Positions 1 through 5,521 of a stretch of 9,849 nucleotides of DNA are shown here, in pieces. Each line of letters starts with the position of its first letter. The first letter of the stretch is position 1. Where the stretch lies: positions 1 through 9,849 of the forward strand of contig JAABQU010000280.1 of assembly GCA_011391285.1 (NCBI GenBank), given 5' to 3'. The notes below the pieces were generated by a model. It had not been told where the DNA came from. It did no database searches and saw only the letters and a list, made by a program, of their open reading frames with translations. The DNA is from Thiobacillus sp. (GTDB taxonomy: Bacteria > Pseudomonadota > Gammaproteobacteria > Burkholderiales > Thiobacillaceae). A program made the position numbers and the translations under genes.

Positions 1-40
1 GTTCAATGTCGCGAAACGTGATTTGCAGCGCTGTATTCAT
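1..40 (-). CDS. Ribosome hibernation factor RaiA/HPF-type (sigma-54 modulation family), N-terminal 13 codons only
   Basis: The minus strand starts an ORF at the ATG at 38-40 reading MNTALQITFRDIE before the window ends. The motif of a short polar start followed by LQITFR-[DN] is typical of the N-terminal beta strand of the betaproteobacterial RaiA/YfiA/HPF family, which binds the 30S subunit and stalls or dimerises ribosomes in stasis. A purine-rich ribosome binding site (GGAAGGAAG) lies a few bases upstream, which supports this start. It lies on the same strand as the usp and lon-like genes, 169 bp beyond the usp stop, so it may be the last gene of that stress group or have its own promoter. 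Only 13 residues are visible, so the family call rests on a short match. Confidence 0.55.
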   Translation of the reverse strand, partial: MNTALQITFRDIE

Positions 41-143
41 CTGTCTTCCTTCCGGTGAAGTTGCGAATGAACCGGTCAGTGCCGATCCTTGATTGTGTCA
101 GCGCGGGGCTAGAGTTCGATGTGCCCAGATCAATGCCGATCAT
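3..143 (-). pseudogene. Fossil of an Hsp70 (DnaK/HscC-like) gene: N-terminal signature only
   Basis: A 46-codon minus-strand ORF starts at ATG 141-143 with MIGIDLGTSNS. This is the phosphate-1 loop at the N-terminus of Hsp70 chaperones and fits the first Hsp70 family signature, [IV]-D-L-G-T-[ST]-x-[SC]. From codon 12 on (SPALTQSRIGTDRF...) the translation no longer resembles Hsp70, and the frame runs out of phase through the start of the RaiA-like gene to a TGA at 3-5. A GGGGGA stretch about 12 bases upstream could be the old ribosome binding site. The simplest reading is that an Hsp70 gene once stood between usp and the hibernation factor and was removed by a deletion that left about 33 bp of its 5' end. 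It could still be translated as a short peptide, but nothing suggests function. Confidence 0.45.
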
Positions 144-209
144 GGCCAGACAATTCCCCCTTCTTGATTTCAATCTAGTCCATGGAACGTGCCGGATTGC
201 CCCTCCCGC

Positions 210-1010
210 TTAGCGGGTGAGCACGATCGGGCACTCGATTTCATCCAGCACCCGCTCGAAGCCTGCCTCTGTCAGGAAGCGTTCCTGGTTCGCCAGCACC
301 AGACAGCCCGCGCCTTCGCGCCGCGCAGCCCTGACCAGGCTGGCGCCATCGAGCGCGCCCAGACGCGCGCAGCGCCCTGCTGTCCCGCGCGTCTGCGACG
401 CACTCAGGGCGTCAGCGCAGGTTGCCCGATAGGACTCCTCGCTGTCGGCATGAATCAGCAGCACCAGCTCGGCGCCATGGCGACGCGCCAGCGTGGCGCC
501 GGTCTCCAGACTGCGGGCGGAAGTCGAGCGTTCTTCGAGCAGTACCAATACCGGTCCGCCCCCCACATTCGGATAAATGCCCGCCATGGACGTCGGGGTC
601 AGCGCCATGACGCTGATCCCGGTCCGCTTGCCCAGCACGATGAGATCGAACGCCTGCGCCTGCGTACTCACCTCGGCCGACACCCGGCCCCGTGTCACGC
701 GGAACGACCAGCGCAGGCGGAGTTGCCCGGCGGTCTCGGCCAATTGGCGCTGCATGTGCTCTGCCTCGCGCCGCCAGGTGCGATCCATCTCACCCTGCGA
801 CAGCGGACGGCCCGCCCCCGACAGCAGGCTGAACTCGCGCGCAAAGGGCAGCCCGATCAGGCGCTGCAGGTCGACATCCTCGACGAACAGCCCCGCAAGT
901 TCAGCACCCAGTTCTGCCGCCAGCGACGCGGCGGCCGTCAGCGCCGCGGCACTGCGCGGCGACTCATCCAGTGCCACCAGGATCCGGGTGCGGGCGGGCG
1001 GCTCACTCAT
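210..1010 (-). CDS. Universal stress protein, tandem (two UspA-like halves), 266 aa
   Basis: UspA superfamily protein, cytoplasmic, probably active in stress or stasis survival. The first half (about residues 8-157) opens with ILVALDESPRS, the Usp beta1/alpha1 start with the ATP-pocket Asp, followed by LGAELAGLFVEDVDL; the FDLIVLGKRTG strand is also visible. The second half (about 165-266) has AELVLLIHA and ends CLVLANQ...CPIVLTR, the usual Usp closing strand. The G-x2-G-x9-G-[ST] nucleotide loop is not intact in either half, so ATP binding is doubtful. Two starts are possible: ATG at 1020-1022, with no clear ribosome binding site, and ATG at 1008-1010, four codons later, preceded by GAGAAA. 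I prefer the second because it gives an 8-base overlap with the end of the lon-like gene (ATGAGTGA), typical of translational coupling. Confidence 0.88.
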   Translation of the reverse strand: MSEPPARTRILVALDESPRSAAALTAAASLAAELGAELAGLFVEDVDLQRLIGLPFAREFSLLSGAGRPLSQGEMDRTWRREAEHMQRQLAETAGQLRLRWSFRVTRGRVSAEVSTQAQAFDLIVLGKRTGISVMALTPTSMAGIYPNVGGGPVLVLLEERSTSARSLETGATLARRHGAELVLLIHADSEESYRATCADALSASQTRGTAGRCARLGALDGASLVRAARREGAGCLVLANQERFLTEAGFERVLDEIECPIVLTR

Positions 1011-3411
1011 CGGTTTTCTCATGGCCGGAGCCGGGCTCGGCTTTCCTGGCGTACTTGCGCCGCAATTCGCCCAAGTGCTGGAGTCGCTGCGCCACGCGCT
1101 GGTCGAGGCTGCCCTCGGTCGCGGTCGTGCCGACCGGGATGCCGGTCAGCAGTTCAAGCGCCTGATCCACCGTTTCCACCGCATAAATATGAAAGCGCCC
1201 TGCCGCCGCAGCCTCCACCACGTCGCCGCGCAACATCAGGTGCGCGACGTTGGAGGCGGGTATCAGCACGCCCTGCTTGCCGGTGAGGCCGCGCTGGTTG
1301 CAGATGTCGAAGTAGCCCTCGATCTTGTCGTTCACCGCGCCGATCGCCTGCACCCGGCCGAACTGGTCGACCGAACCGGTGACCGCAAGCGACTGCCGGA
1401 TCGGCGCATTCGCCAACGAAGACAGGATCGCGCACAGCTCGGCAACCGAGGCGCTGTCGCCTTCCACCTGGCCGTAGGTCTGCTCGAACGTGAGGCTGGC
1501 CGCCAGCGACAGCGGCTGTTCGGCGGCATAGCGCGACGCCAGGAAGGACGACAGGATGAGCACGCCCTTGGAGTGGATCGAGCCACCGAGCTTGACCTCG
1601 CGCTGGATGTCCACCAGTTCGCCCTCGCCCAGGCGGGTGTTGGCGGTGATGCGCGACGGCTGGGCGAAGCTGAAATCGCCGAGCTGGAACACCGACAGGC
1701 CATTGACCTGCCCGACGCGCTCGCCGTCGGTGTCGATGTGCAAAATGCCGCGCAGGATGGCTTCATGCGAGCGTTCGCGCAGGCGGTCGGAGCGCTTGAT
1801 CTGCGCCTGGATCGCGCGCTCGACGTCGGCGCGCGTCACCACGTCGCGCTTCTCCTGCGCCGCCCAGTAATCCGCCTCGCGCACCAGGTCGGCCAGGCTT
1901 TCCATATGGGTGGAGAGTTTTTCCGCATCCTCCGCCCGGCGAGCGCTGTGCTCGATCACCCGCGCCACGGCCCCGCGATCGAAAGGCTGCAGCTTGTCGC
2001 GCCGCACCAGGGTGCCGATCAGCCTGGCGTAGAGCAGATCGTTGTCCGCGCTGCGTTCCACTTCGTCCTCGAAATCGGCGGCGACCTTGAACAGCTCGCT
2101 GAAATCCGAATCGTATTGCGCCAGCAGGTAATACAGCAGGCGGTTGCCGAGCAGAATCACCTTCGCGTCGAGCGGAATCGGCTCCGGCTCCAGCGACACG
2201 GTGCTGACCAGGCTGTACATCTGGCCGAGAGACTCGATGCGGATTTCGTGGGTGGACAAGGCGCGCTTCAGCCCTTCCCAGGCAAACGGCTGGGACAGCA
2301 GCTTGAAGGTGTCCAGCAGCAGGTAGCCGCCGTTGGCCTGATGCAGCGCACCCGGCTTGATCAGCAGGAAGTTGGTGACCAGCGCGCCCAGTTGCGAGGC
2401 ATGCTCGACCCGTCCGATCAGGTTCTGGTAGGTGGGGTGATCCTCGTAGACCACCGGCGCGCCCTCCGTCCCGTCCCGTGCCACAAAAAGGTTGACGCGA
2501 AAGCGGCTGAAATCGGGCAGTTCGCTGGTCAGCGCGGCGAGCGCGGACATGGCTTGCTTGGGATGGCGGAATTCGTCCATGCTCTCGATGACGTTCTGCT
2601 GCACCTCGTTCAGGTAGCCGCACACCGCCGGAAAATCCGCATAGTCGCGGCGCAGGTCGTCGATCAGGTGGCCGACGGCGAACAGCACCACCTCCTCGTT
2701 GAGCTTGCGCACCCGCTCGATCCGTTCGCGCCGCCACTGATGGACCTGGCGAATCACCTTTTCCAGCTGTTCCTGCAGGCCGGCAATCGCCTGCTCGATG
2801 CGCGTCTTCTCCTCCGTCGACAGCTTGTCGAAGTCATCCGGGCTCATCACCTCGTTTTTCTTGAGCGGCGCAAATGAAAAACCGTTCGGCGTGCGCAGCA
2901 GCGTCACGCCCTGCTTGATGGCCTCGTCGCCCACCTCGCCGAATGCCTGTGTCTGGCGCTCGCTGAATTCCTCGTCGATCTGGCTCAGGCGACGGCGGTA
3001 TTCCTCGCCTTCGAACACGGCCGGAATTGTGGCCTGCAGTTCGGCCACCAGACGCTGCATGTCGGCATGGAAGCGGACGCCCATGCCGGCAGGCAGTTGA
3101 ATCGCCCGCGGCTTGTGCGGCTGGTCGAAATTGTGGACGTAACACCAGTCCGGCGGATTGACCTCGGCCCCTACGCGCCGGTCCAGCAACTGGCTGATCA
3201 GGTAGCGCTTGCCGATGCCGGGCGGCCCCATGACGTAGAGGTTGTAGCCCGCATGGCGCATGCCGATGCCGAAGTGCGCCGCGTCGATGGCGCGCATCTG
3301 ACCGATGCCTTCGGCAAGGTCATCGAGTTCGGCGGTGGTGGTGAAGGGGAATTGCGCGGTATCGCAGGCGCGATAGAGGCGATCGGGAGCAAGCGGTGGA
3401 ATGGAACTCAT
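1003..3411 (-). CDS. LonB-like ATP-dependent serine protease (COG1067-type), 802 aa
   Basis: ATP-dependent protease with an AAA module and a C-terminal Lon proteolytic domain; it would unfold and degrade cytoplasmic proteins. The N-terminus (about 1-60) leads into a Walker A loop GPPGIGKR (62-69). Residues about 130-260 form a charged helical insert, probably coiled coil. Walker B is GGYLLLD (361-367) and the sensor-1 strand is VILLGNR (418-424). The protease domain (about 560-760) carries the catalytic pair of the Lon family: Ser653 in GDSAS and Lys696 in AVNDKIEG. The substrate-binding Lon_N domain of classical LonA is absent, and 802 residues is usual for this bacterial LonB-like group. 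An in-frame TGA lies four codons upstream, so the ATG at 3411 is the first possible ATG, though its ribosome binding site is weak. The stop overlaps the usp start. All key residues are present, so it should be active. Confidence 0.92.
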   Translation of the reverse strand: MSSIPPLAPDRLYRACDTAQFPFTTTAELDDLAEGIGQMRAIDAAHFGIGMRHAGYNLYVMGPPGIGKRYLISQLLDRRVGAEVNPPDWCYVHNFDQPHKPRAIQLPAGMGVRFHADMQRLVAELQATIPAVFEGEEYRRRLSQIDEEFSERQTQAFGEVGDEAIKQGVTLLRTPNGFSFAPLKKNEVMSPDDFDKLSTEEKTRIEQAIAGLQEQLEKVIRQVHQWRRERIERVRKLNEEVVLFAVGHLIDDLRRDYADFPAVCGYLNEVQQNVIESMDEFRHPKQAMSALAALTSELPDFSRFRVNLFVARDGTEGAPVVYEDHPTYQNLIGRVEHASQLGALVTNFLLIKPGALHQANGGYLLLDTFKLLSQPFAWEGLKRALSTHEIRIESLGQMYSLVSTVSLEPEPIPLDAKVILLGNRLLYYLLAQYDSDFSELFKVAADFEDEVERSADNDLLYARLIGTLVRRDKLQPFDRGAVARVIEHSARRAEDAEKLSTHMESLADLVREADYWAAQEKRDVVTRADVERAIQAQIKRSDRLRERSHEAILRGILHIDTDGERVGQVNGLSVFQLGDFSFAQPSRITANTRLGEGELVDIQREVKLGGSIHSKGVLILSSFLASRYAAEQPLSLAASLTFEQTYGQVEGDSASVAELCAILSSLANAPIRQSLAVTGSVDQFGRVQAIGAVNDKIEGYFDICNQRGLTGKQGVLIPASNVAHLMLRGDVVEAAAAGRFHIYAVETVDQALELLTGIPVGTTATEGSLDQRVAQRLQHLGELRRKYARKAEPGSGHEKTDE

Positions 3412-3503
3412 ATTGTCATCGGGTCACTCTGGGTGGGTGGTGCGCGGTGGATGCGCTGCCCGGCAGGCGCGAACTGCGAGGGGGACCTGCACCTCAGGGC
3501 AGG

Positions 3504-3719
3504 CTAATGCAGTTCCTCATCCTGATCGTGATGAAACACCAGTTCCGTCAGATCAACGCTGACAGGCTCACCAAGCGGCTTCTCGGTGACATCGACCGCC
3601 TGGAACATCCACTGGCTGTCTTCCAGCCAGCAGTAGCCGAACTGCTCCTTGTAAAAACACTCCCTGGCTGCCATGGTTTCCATCCGTAATGTGAGTCCTC
3701 TTAAATCTAAGTCTGGCAT
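3504..3719 (-). CDS. Small acidic protein of unknown function, up to 71 aa
   Basis: I do not recognise this protein. It is rich in aromatic and acidic residues (CFYKEQFGYCWLEDSQWMF near residues 21-39), has two cysteines, and ends in an acidic, histidine-containing tail (FHHDQDEELH). No signal peptide or membrane segment is seen. The start is uncertain: the ATG at 3719 has no ribosome binding site, whereas ATGs at codons 13 (3683) and 16 (3674) follow AGAGGA (about 12 bases away) and GGA respectively, giving proteins of 59 or 56 residues. It lies 92 bp upstream of the lon-like gene on the same strand, so it could be the first gene of that operon. No overlapping gene competes with it on either strand, and its composition looks protein-like rather than random. 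Confidence 0.55.
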   Translation of the reverse strand: MPDLDLRGLTLRMETMAARECFYKEQFGYCWLEDSQWMFQAVDVTEKPLGEPVSVDLTELVFHHDQDEELH

Positions 3720-3768
3720 ATTTTTCAGTCGACGCCAGCGCCATCAAAACTCGGATGCACGATTTGCC

Positions 3769-3799
3769 AACCCGGCTGCCTGCCGGCGCAGAGCCGGTT
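3769..3799. repeat. Inverted repeat in the divergent promoter region
   Basis: AACCCGGCT at 3769-3777 pairs with AGCCGGTT at 3792-3799, giving 8 bp with one bulged C and a 14-base loop. It lies between the two divergent gene groups, just upstream of a -10-like element at 3810. It could be an operator or a hairpin; there is no T tract, so a terminator is unlikely. Confidence 0.35.
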
Positions 3800-3806
3800 T
3801 CTGATC

Positions 3807-3815
3807 TGCTATACA
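3807..3815 (+). promoter_or_regulatory. Possible extended -10 promoter for the plus-strand group
   Basis: TGCTATACA at 3807-3815 matches an extended -10 (TGn followed by a hexamer with 5 of 6 matches to TATAAT). No convincing -35 lies 16-18 bp upstream, where the inverted repeat sits instead. Transcription would begin near 3822, about 55 bases before the ATG at 3877. The call is tentative. Confidence 0.3.
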
Positions 3816-3876
3816 GAAGCAAGGGAACGCATTTCCAAAGGCGGTGTGTCCCGCCGGTCACCCATCAGGAAGAGCC

Positions 3877-4377
3877 ATGACCAGAAATTCCATCGATATA
3901 TCCACCCGTGTCAGTTCGCGCCTGTCGGCAGTGCTCAAAAGCCGGGTCGACAATCCGGAGTGCGAGCAGCCTGTCACGCTGATGGCGGTGCGCCGTTTCC
4001 TCGCCGACCTGATGCCGGCTGACTTCAAGGAAGCCGAGCGAATGCACCACTTTGACGTCGACACATCGCTCCTCGACGAACTCGATGCCCTCGTCGAGGA
4101 ATTCGGCGCCCAGGCGCTGGCCGTCGATTTTGTCCAGACCAGCGCCAGCGAACCGCTGTCGCGGGCGATCGAGTGGGTGGTCAACGACGAGAACCGTGAA
4201 AATCCGCCCACCCTTTCCGTGATCCGGGATGCCCTCCTTGCCGGCTTGGGCGCGCGCCTGGTGGGCGATGGCGTCCTGGAAGACGACGAGGACCACACCC
4301 TGCAGTCGGAGATCGAGTCACTGATCGAACAGTTCGGTGCCGACACCCTCGCCGAAGAATTGATACGTTACGAATAG
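3877..4377 (+). CDS. Acidic two-repeat protein of unknown function, 166 aa
   Basis: I do not recognise a family. The start at 3877 is chosen because GGAAGAG lies just upstream; an earlier ATG at 3844 has no such site. The protein is acidic and predicted cytoplasmic, without signal or membrane segments. It contains a clear internal duplication: residues 31-87 align with 109-164. Shared positions include P-x-T-L at 32-35 and 110-113, an Arg four residues on, a D-x-D stretch, and a helix ending in E-[EQ]-F-G-A-x-x-L-A (about 74-82 and 151-159). Each unit of about 57 residues is probably a small helical module. It is followed after 48 bp by the BCAM0308-like gene on the same strand and is probably cotranscribed with it. 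Function is unknown; location among stress genes is the only clue. Confidence 0.75.
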   Translation: MTRNSIDISTRVSSRLSAVLKSRVDNPECEQPVTLMAVRRFLADLMPADFKEAERMHHFDVDTSLLDELDALVEEFGAQALAVDFVQTSASEPLSRAIEWVVNDENRENPPTLSVIRDALLAGLGARLVGDGVLEDDEDHTLQSEIESLIEQFGADTLAEELIRYE

Positions 4378-4380
4378 TCA

Positions 4381-4395
4381 TCCCGGTTTCCGGGA
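4381..4395. repeat. Short perfect hairpin in the 48-bp gap before the BCAM0308-like gene
   Basis: TCCCGG TTT CCGGGA forms a 6-bp stem with a three-base loop. It starts three bases after the stop of the repeat protein and precedes the AGAAGGAG ribosome binding site of the next gene by about 16 bases. It may act as an mRNA processing or stabilising element; no T tract follows. Confidence 0.35.
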
Positions 4396-4425
4396 GATGT
4401 TTACCGACCCGAGAAGGAGCACAAC

Positions 4426-4920
4426 ATGAAAGCCCGATTCACCGGCTTCGAACCGGTCCGCCGCGACCGCCTGCAGCAGGAAGACCGTCACGATGCCTAC
4501 AAGGCCAAGCACAAGCTGCCGGAACCCACGGTTTGCCCGCAGTGCGGCGCCGTATTCCACGACGGGCGCTGGCAATGGCTGGCGAAGCCTGCCCAGGCGC
4601 ACGAGGAAATGTGCCCGGCGTGTCACCGCATCCATGACGATTTTCCGGCCGGGTATGTGACCGTGAACGGCCCGTTCTTCAAGGATCACCGCGAGGAATT
4701 GCTGCACCTGGCCCGCAACGAGGAAACCCGCGCCAAGGCCGAGCACGCCCTGAAACGCATCATGAAAATAGAGGACCAGGAGGATGGCGTCCTCATCACC
4801 ACCACCGACATCCATCTCGCCCGCGGCATCGGCGATGCGTTGCATCATGCCTACCAGGGCGAACTGGAATATCACTACAACGAACAGGAAAACCTGCTGC
4901 GCGTGGTGTGGGCGCGCTAG
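4426..4920 (+). CDS. BCAM0308-like protein with two CxxC motifs, 164 aa
   Basis: Resembles the BCAM0308 family of uncharacterised proteins, named after a gene in the low-oxygen-activated locus of Burkholderia cenocepacia (family call from memory). The visible pattern is DAYKAKHKLPEPTVCPQC at about 23-40, then GAVFHDGRWQW, a second CPAC at 63-66, a PAGYVTVNGPFF segment, and a C-terminal half with RIMKIEDQEDGVLITTTDIHLARGIG and HHAYQGELEYHY. Cys37, Cys40, Cys63 and Cys66 make a probable four-cysteine zinc ribbon; the rest looks like an alpha/beta domain. It is probably cytoplasmic. AAGGAG lies six bases before the ATG at 4426, which fixes the start. Its biochemical role is not known. Binding of RNA or the ribosome is conceivable because of the ribbon but is not shown here. 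Confidence 0.75.
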   Translation: MKARFTGFEPVRRDRLQQEDRHDAYKAKHKLPEPTVCPQCGAVFHDGRWQWLAKPAQAHEEMCPACHRIHDDFPAGYVTVNGPFFKDHREELLHLARNEETRAKAEHALKRIMKIEDQEDGVLITTTDIHLARGIGDALHHAYQGELEYHYNEQENLLRVVWAR

Positions 4921-4958
4921 GTCGCGCCTCACCGCTTGTCTGTCCAAACGTCACAATC

Positions 4959-4980
4959 CGGCAGCTTTTGACGGCTGCCG
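4959..4980 (+). terminator. Hairpin after the BCAM0308-like gene, possible weak terminator
   Basis: CGGCAGC at 4959-4965 pairs perfectly with GCTGCCG at 4974-4980 (7 bp, 8-base loop). It stands 38 bp after the stop of the gene and before the promoter at 5015. The following bases are ATCCCCTTC, not a T run, so an intrinsic terminator is only weakly supported. Confidence 0.35.
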
Positions 4981-5009
4981 ATCCCCTTCGCGCGTGTCCC
5001 TGGCAACGC

Positions 5010-5024
5010 CCGGTTTGAAACCGG
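5010..5024. promoter_or_regulatory. Palindrome overlapping the -35 box, candidate operator
   Basis: CCGGTTTGAAACCGG is a perfect 15-base palindrome around one central G (7-base arms). It contains the whole -35 hexamer of the promoter at 5015-5043, so a dimeric regulator binding here would compete with RNA polymerase or contact it. Confidence 0.4.
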
Positions 5025-5043
5025 AGCTTGCTATCCGGATAAT
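5015..5043 (+). promoter_or_regulatory. Sigma-70 promoter of the DksA-like gene
   Basis: TTGAAA at 5015-5020 and GATAAT at 5038-5043 each match the consensus at 5 of 6 positions and are separated by the ideal 17 bp. Transcription would start near 5050, leaving a leader of about 35 bases that carries a strong AGGAGG ribosome binding site at 5075-5080. It is the best promoter visible in the window. Confidence 0.65.
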
Positions 5044-5084
5044 GGGCGCAGGGTTTTTAAATTCGACTAACTGCAGGAGGTTTG

Positions 5085-5483
5085 ATGGCCGCACTCACCC
5101 AATCCCAGATTGATCAGCTCGCCAAGAAGTTGAACGAGGACTACCAGGCCCTGCTGCGCGAAGTGCGCGGCGAACTGGAAAACTCGGGCAACCAGCATCG
5201 CATCGACCTGCTCAACAACGAGCCGGGCGACAGCGGCGACGAATCGCTGGCCAACGCACTGGCGGATTTCAACCTGACCATTCTGGATCGCCACATCGAC
5301 GATATGCGGGACATCGAAGCCGCACTGCAGCGCATCAAGAACGGCGAATACGGCGTCTGCACCGACTGCGGGGTGGACGTTGCATTCGCCCGCCTGCAAG
5401 CCTATCCGACTGCCAAGCGCTGTATCACCTGCCAGGAAAAGCGCGAGCGGGATTACGCGCACGAAGGCCATCCCAAGATGTAA
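5085..5483 (+). CDS. DksA/TraR-type C4 zinc-finger protein, 132 aa
   Basis: Member of the DksA/TraR family, which enter the secondary channel of RNA polymerase and, in DksA itself, work with ppGpp to redirect transcription in starvation. Residues about 5-85 form a helical hairpin predicted to be coiled coil, with an acidic turn EPGDSGDES at about 46-54 where DksA carries its functional acidic tip. The C-terminal zinc finger has Cys92-x2-Cys95 and Cys113-x2-Cys116 with the family pattern FARLQAYPTAKRC between. All four zinc ligands are present. At 132 residues it is shorter than E. coli DksA (151), so it is more likely a stress-linked paralogue than the housekeeping copy. The ATG at 5085 lies four bases from AGGAGG; a TTG just before it (5082) is less likely. 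It has its own promoter. Confidence 0.88.
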   Translation: MAALTQSQIDQLAKKLNEDYQALLREVRGELENSGNQHRIDLLNNEPGDSGDESLANALADFNLTILDRHIDDMRDIEAALQRIKNGEYGVCTDCGVDVAFARLQAYPTAKRCITCQEKRERDYAHEGHPKM

Positions 5484-5508
5484 TTGGGCAGGCCAGGTCG
5501 TTTAAGGA

Positions 5509-5519
5509 CGGGAAACCCG
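5509..5519 (+). promoter_or_regulatory. Mini-hairpin at the ribosome binding site of the kinase fusion
   Basis: CGGG AAA CCCG (4-bp stem, three-base loop) ends two bases before the ATG at 5522. The only Shine-Dalgarno-like bases (GGACGGGA) lie partly inside it, so translation could be dampened when it folds. A stem this small may be fortuitous. Confidence 0.2.
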
Positions 5520-5521
5520 CG

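Noticed and set aside
195..216. CCCGC/GCGGG hairpin at the usp stop codon as an intrinsic terminator
   Set aside because: Only 5 bp with a three-base loop, and followed by AGGGGCAATCC rather than a T tract on the minus strand.
577..2877. A 766-codon plus-strand ORF opposite the usp and lon-like genes
   Set aside because: It is a shadow frame: no domain is recognisable, whereas the opposite strand has complete Lon and Usp motifs. Long antisense frames are common in high-GC DNA.
3756..3771. Sigma-54-like site on the minus strand (TTGGCAAATCGTGCAT) upstream of the small protein
   Set aside because: The GG and GC elements are separated by 8 bases instead of 10, so the spacing is wrong for sigma-54.
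3720..3876. Small RNA or riboswitch in the divergent region
   Set aside because: Only one short imperfect inverted repeat is seen, with no known riboswitch core and no terminator-like T tract.
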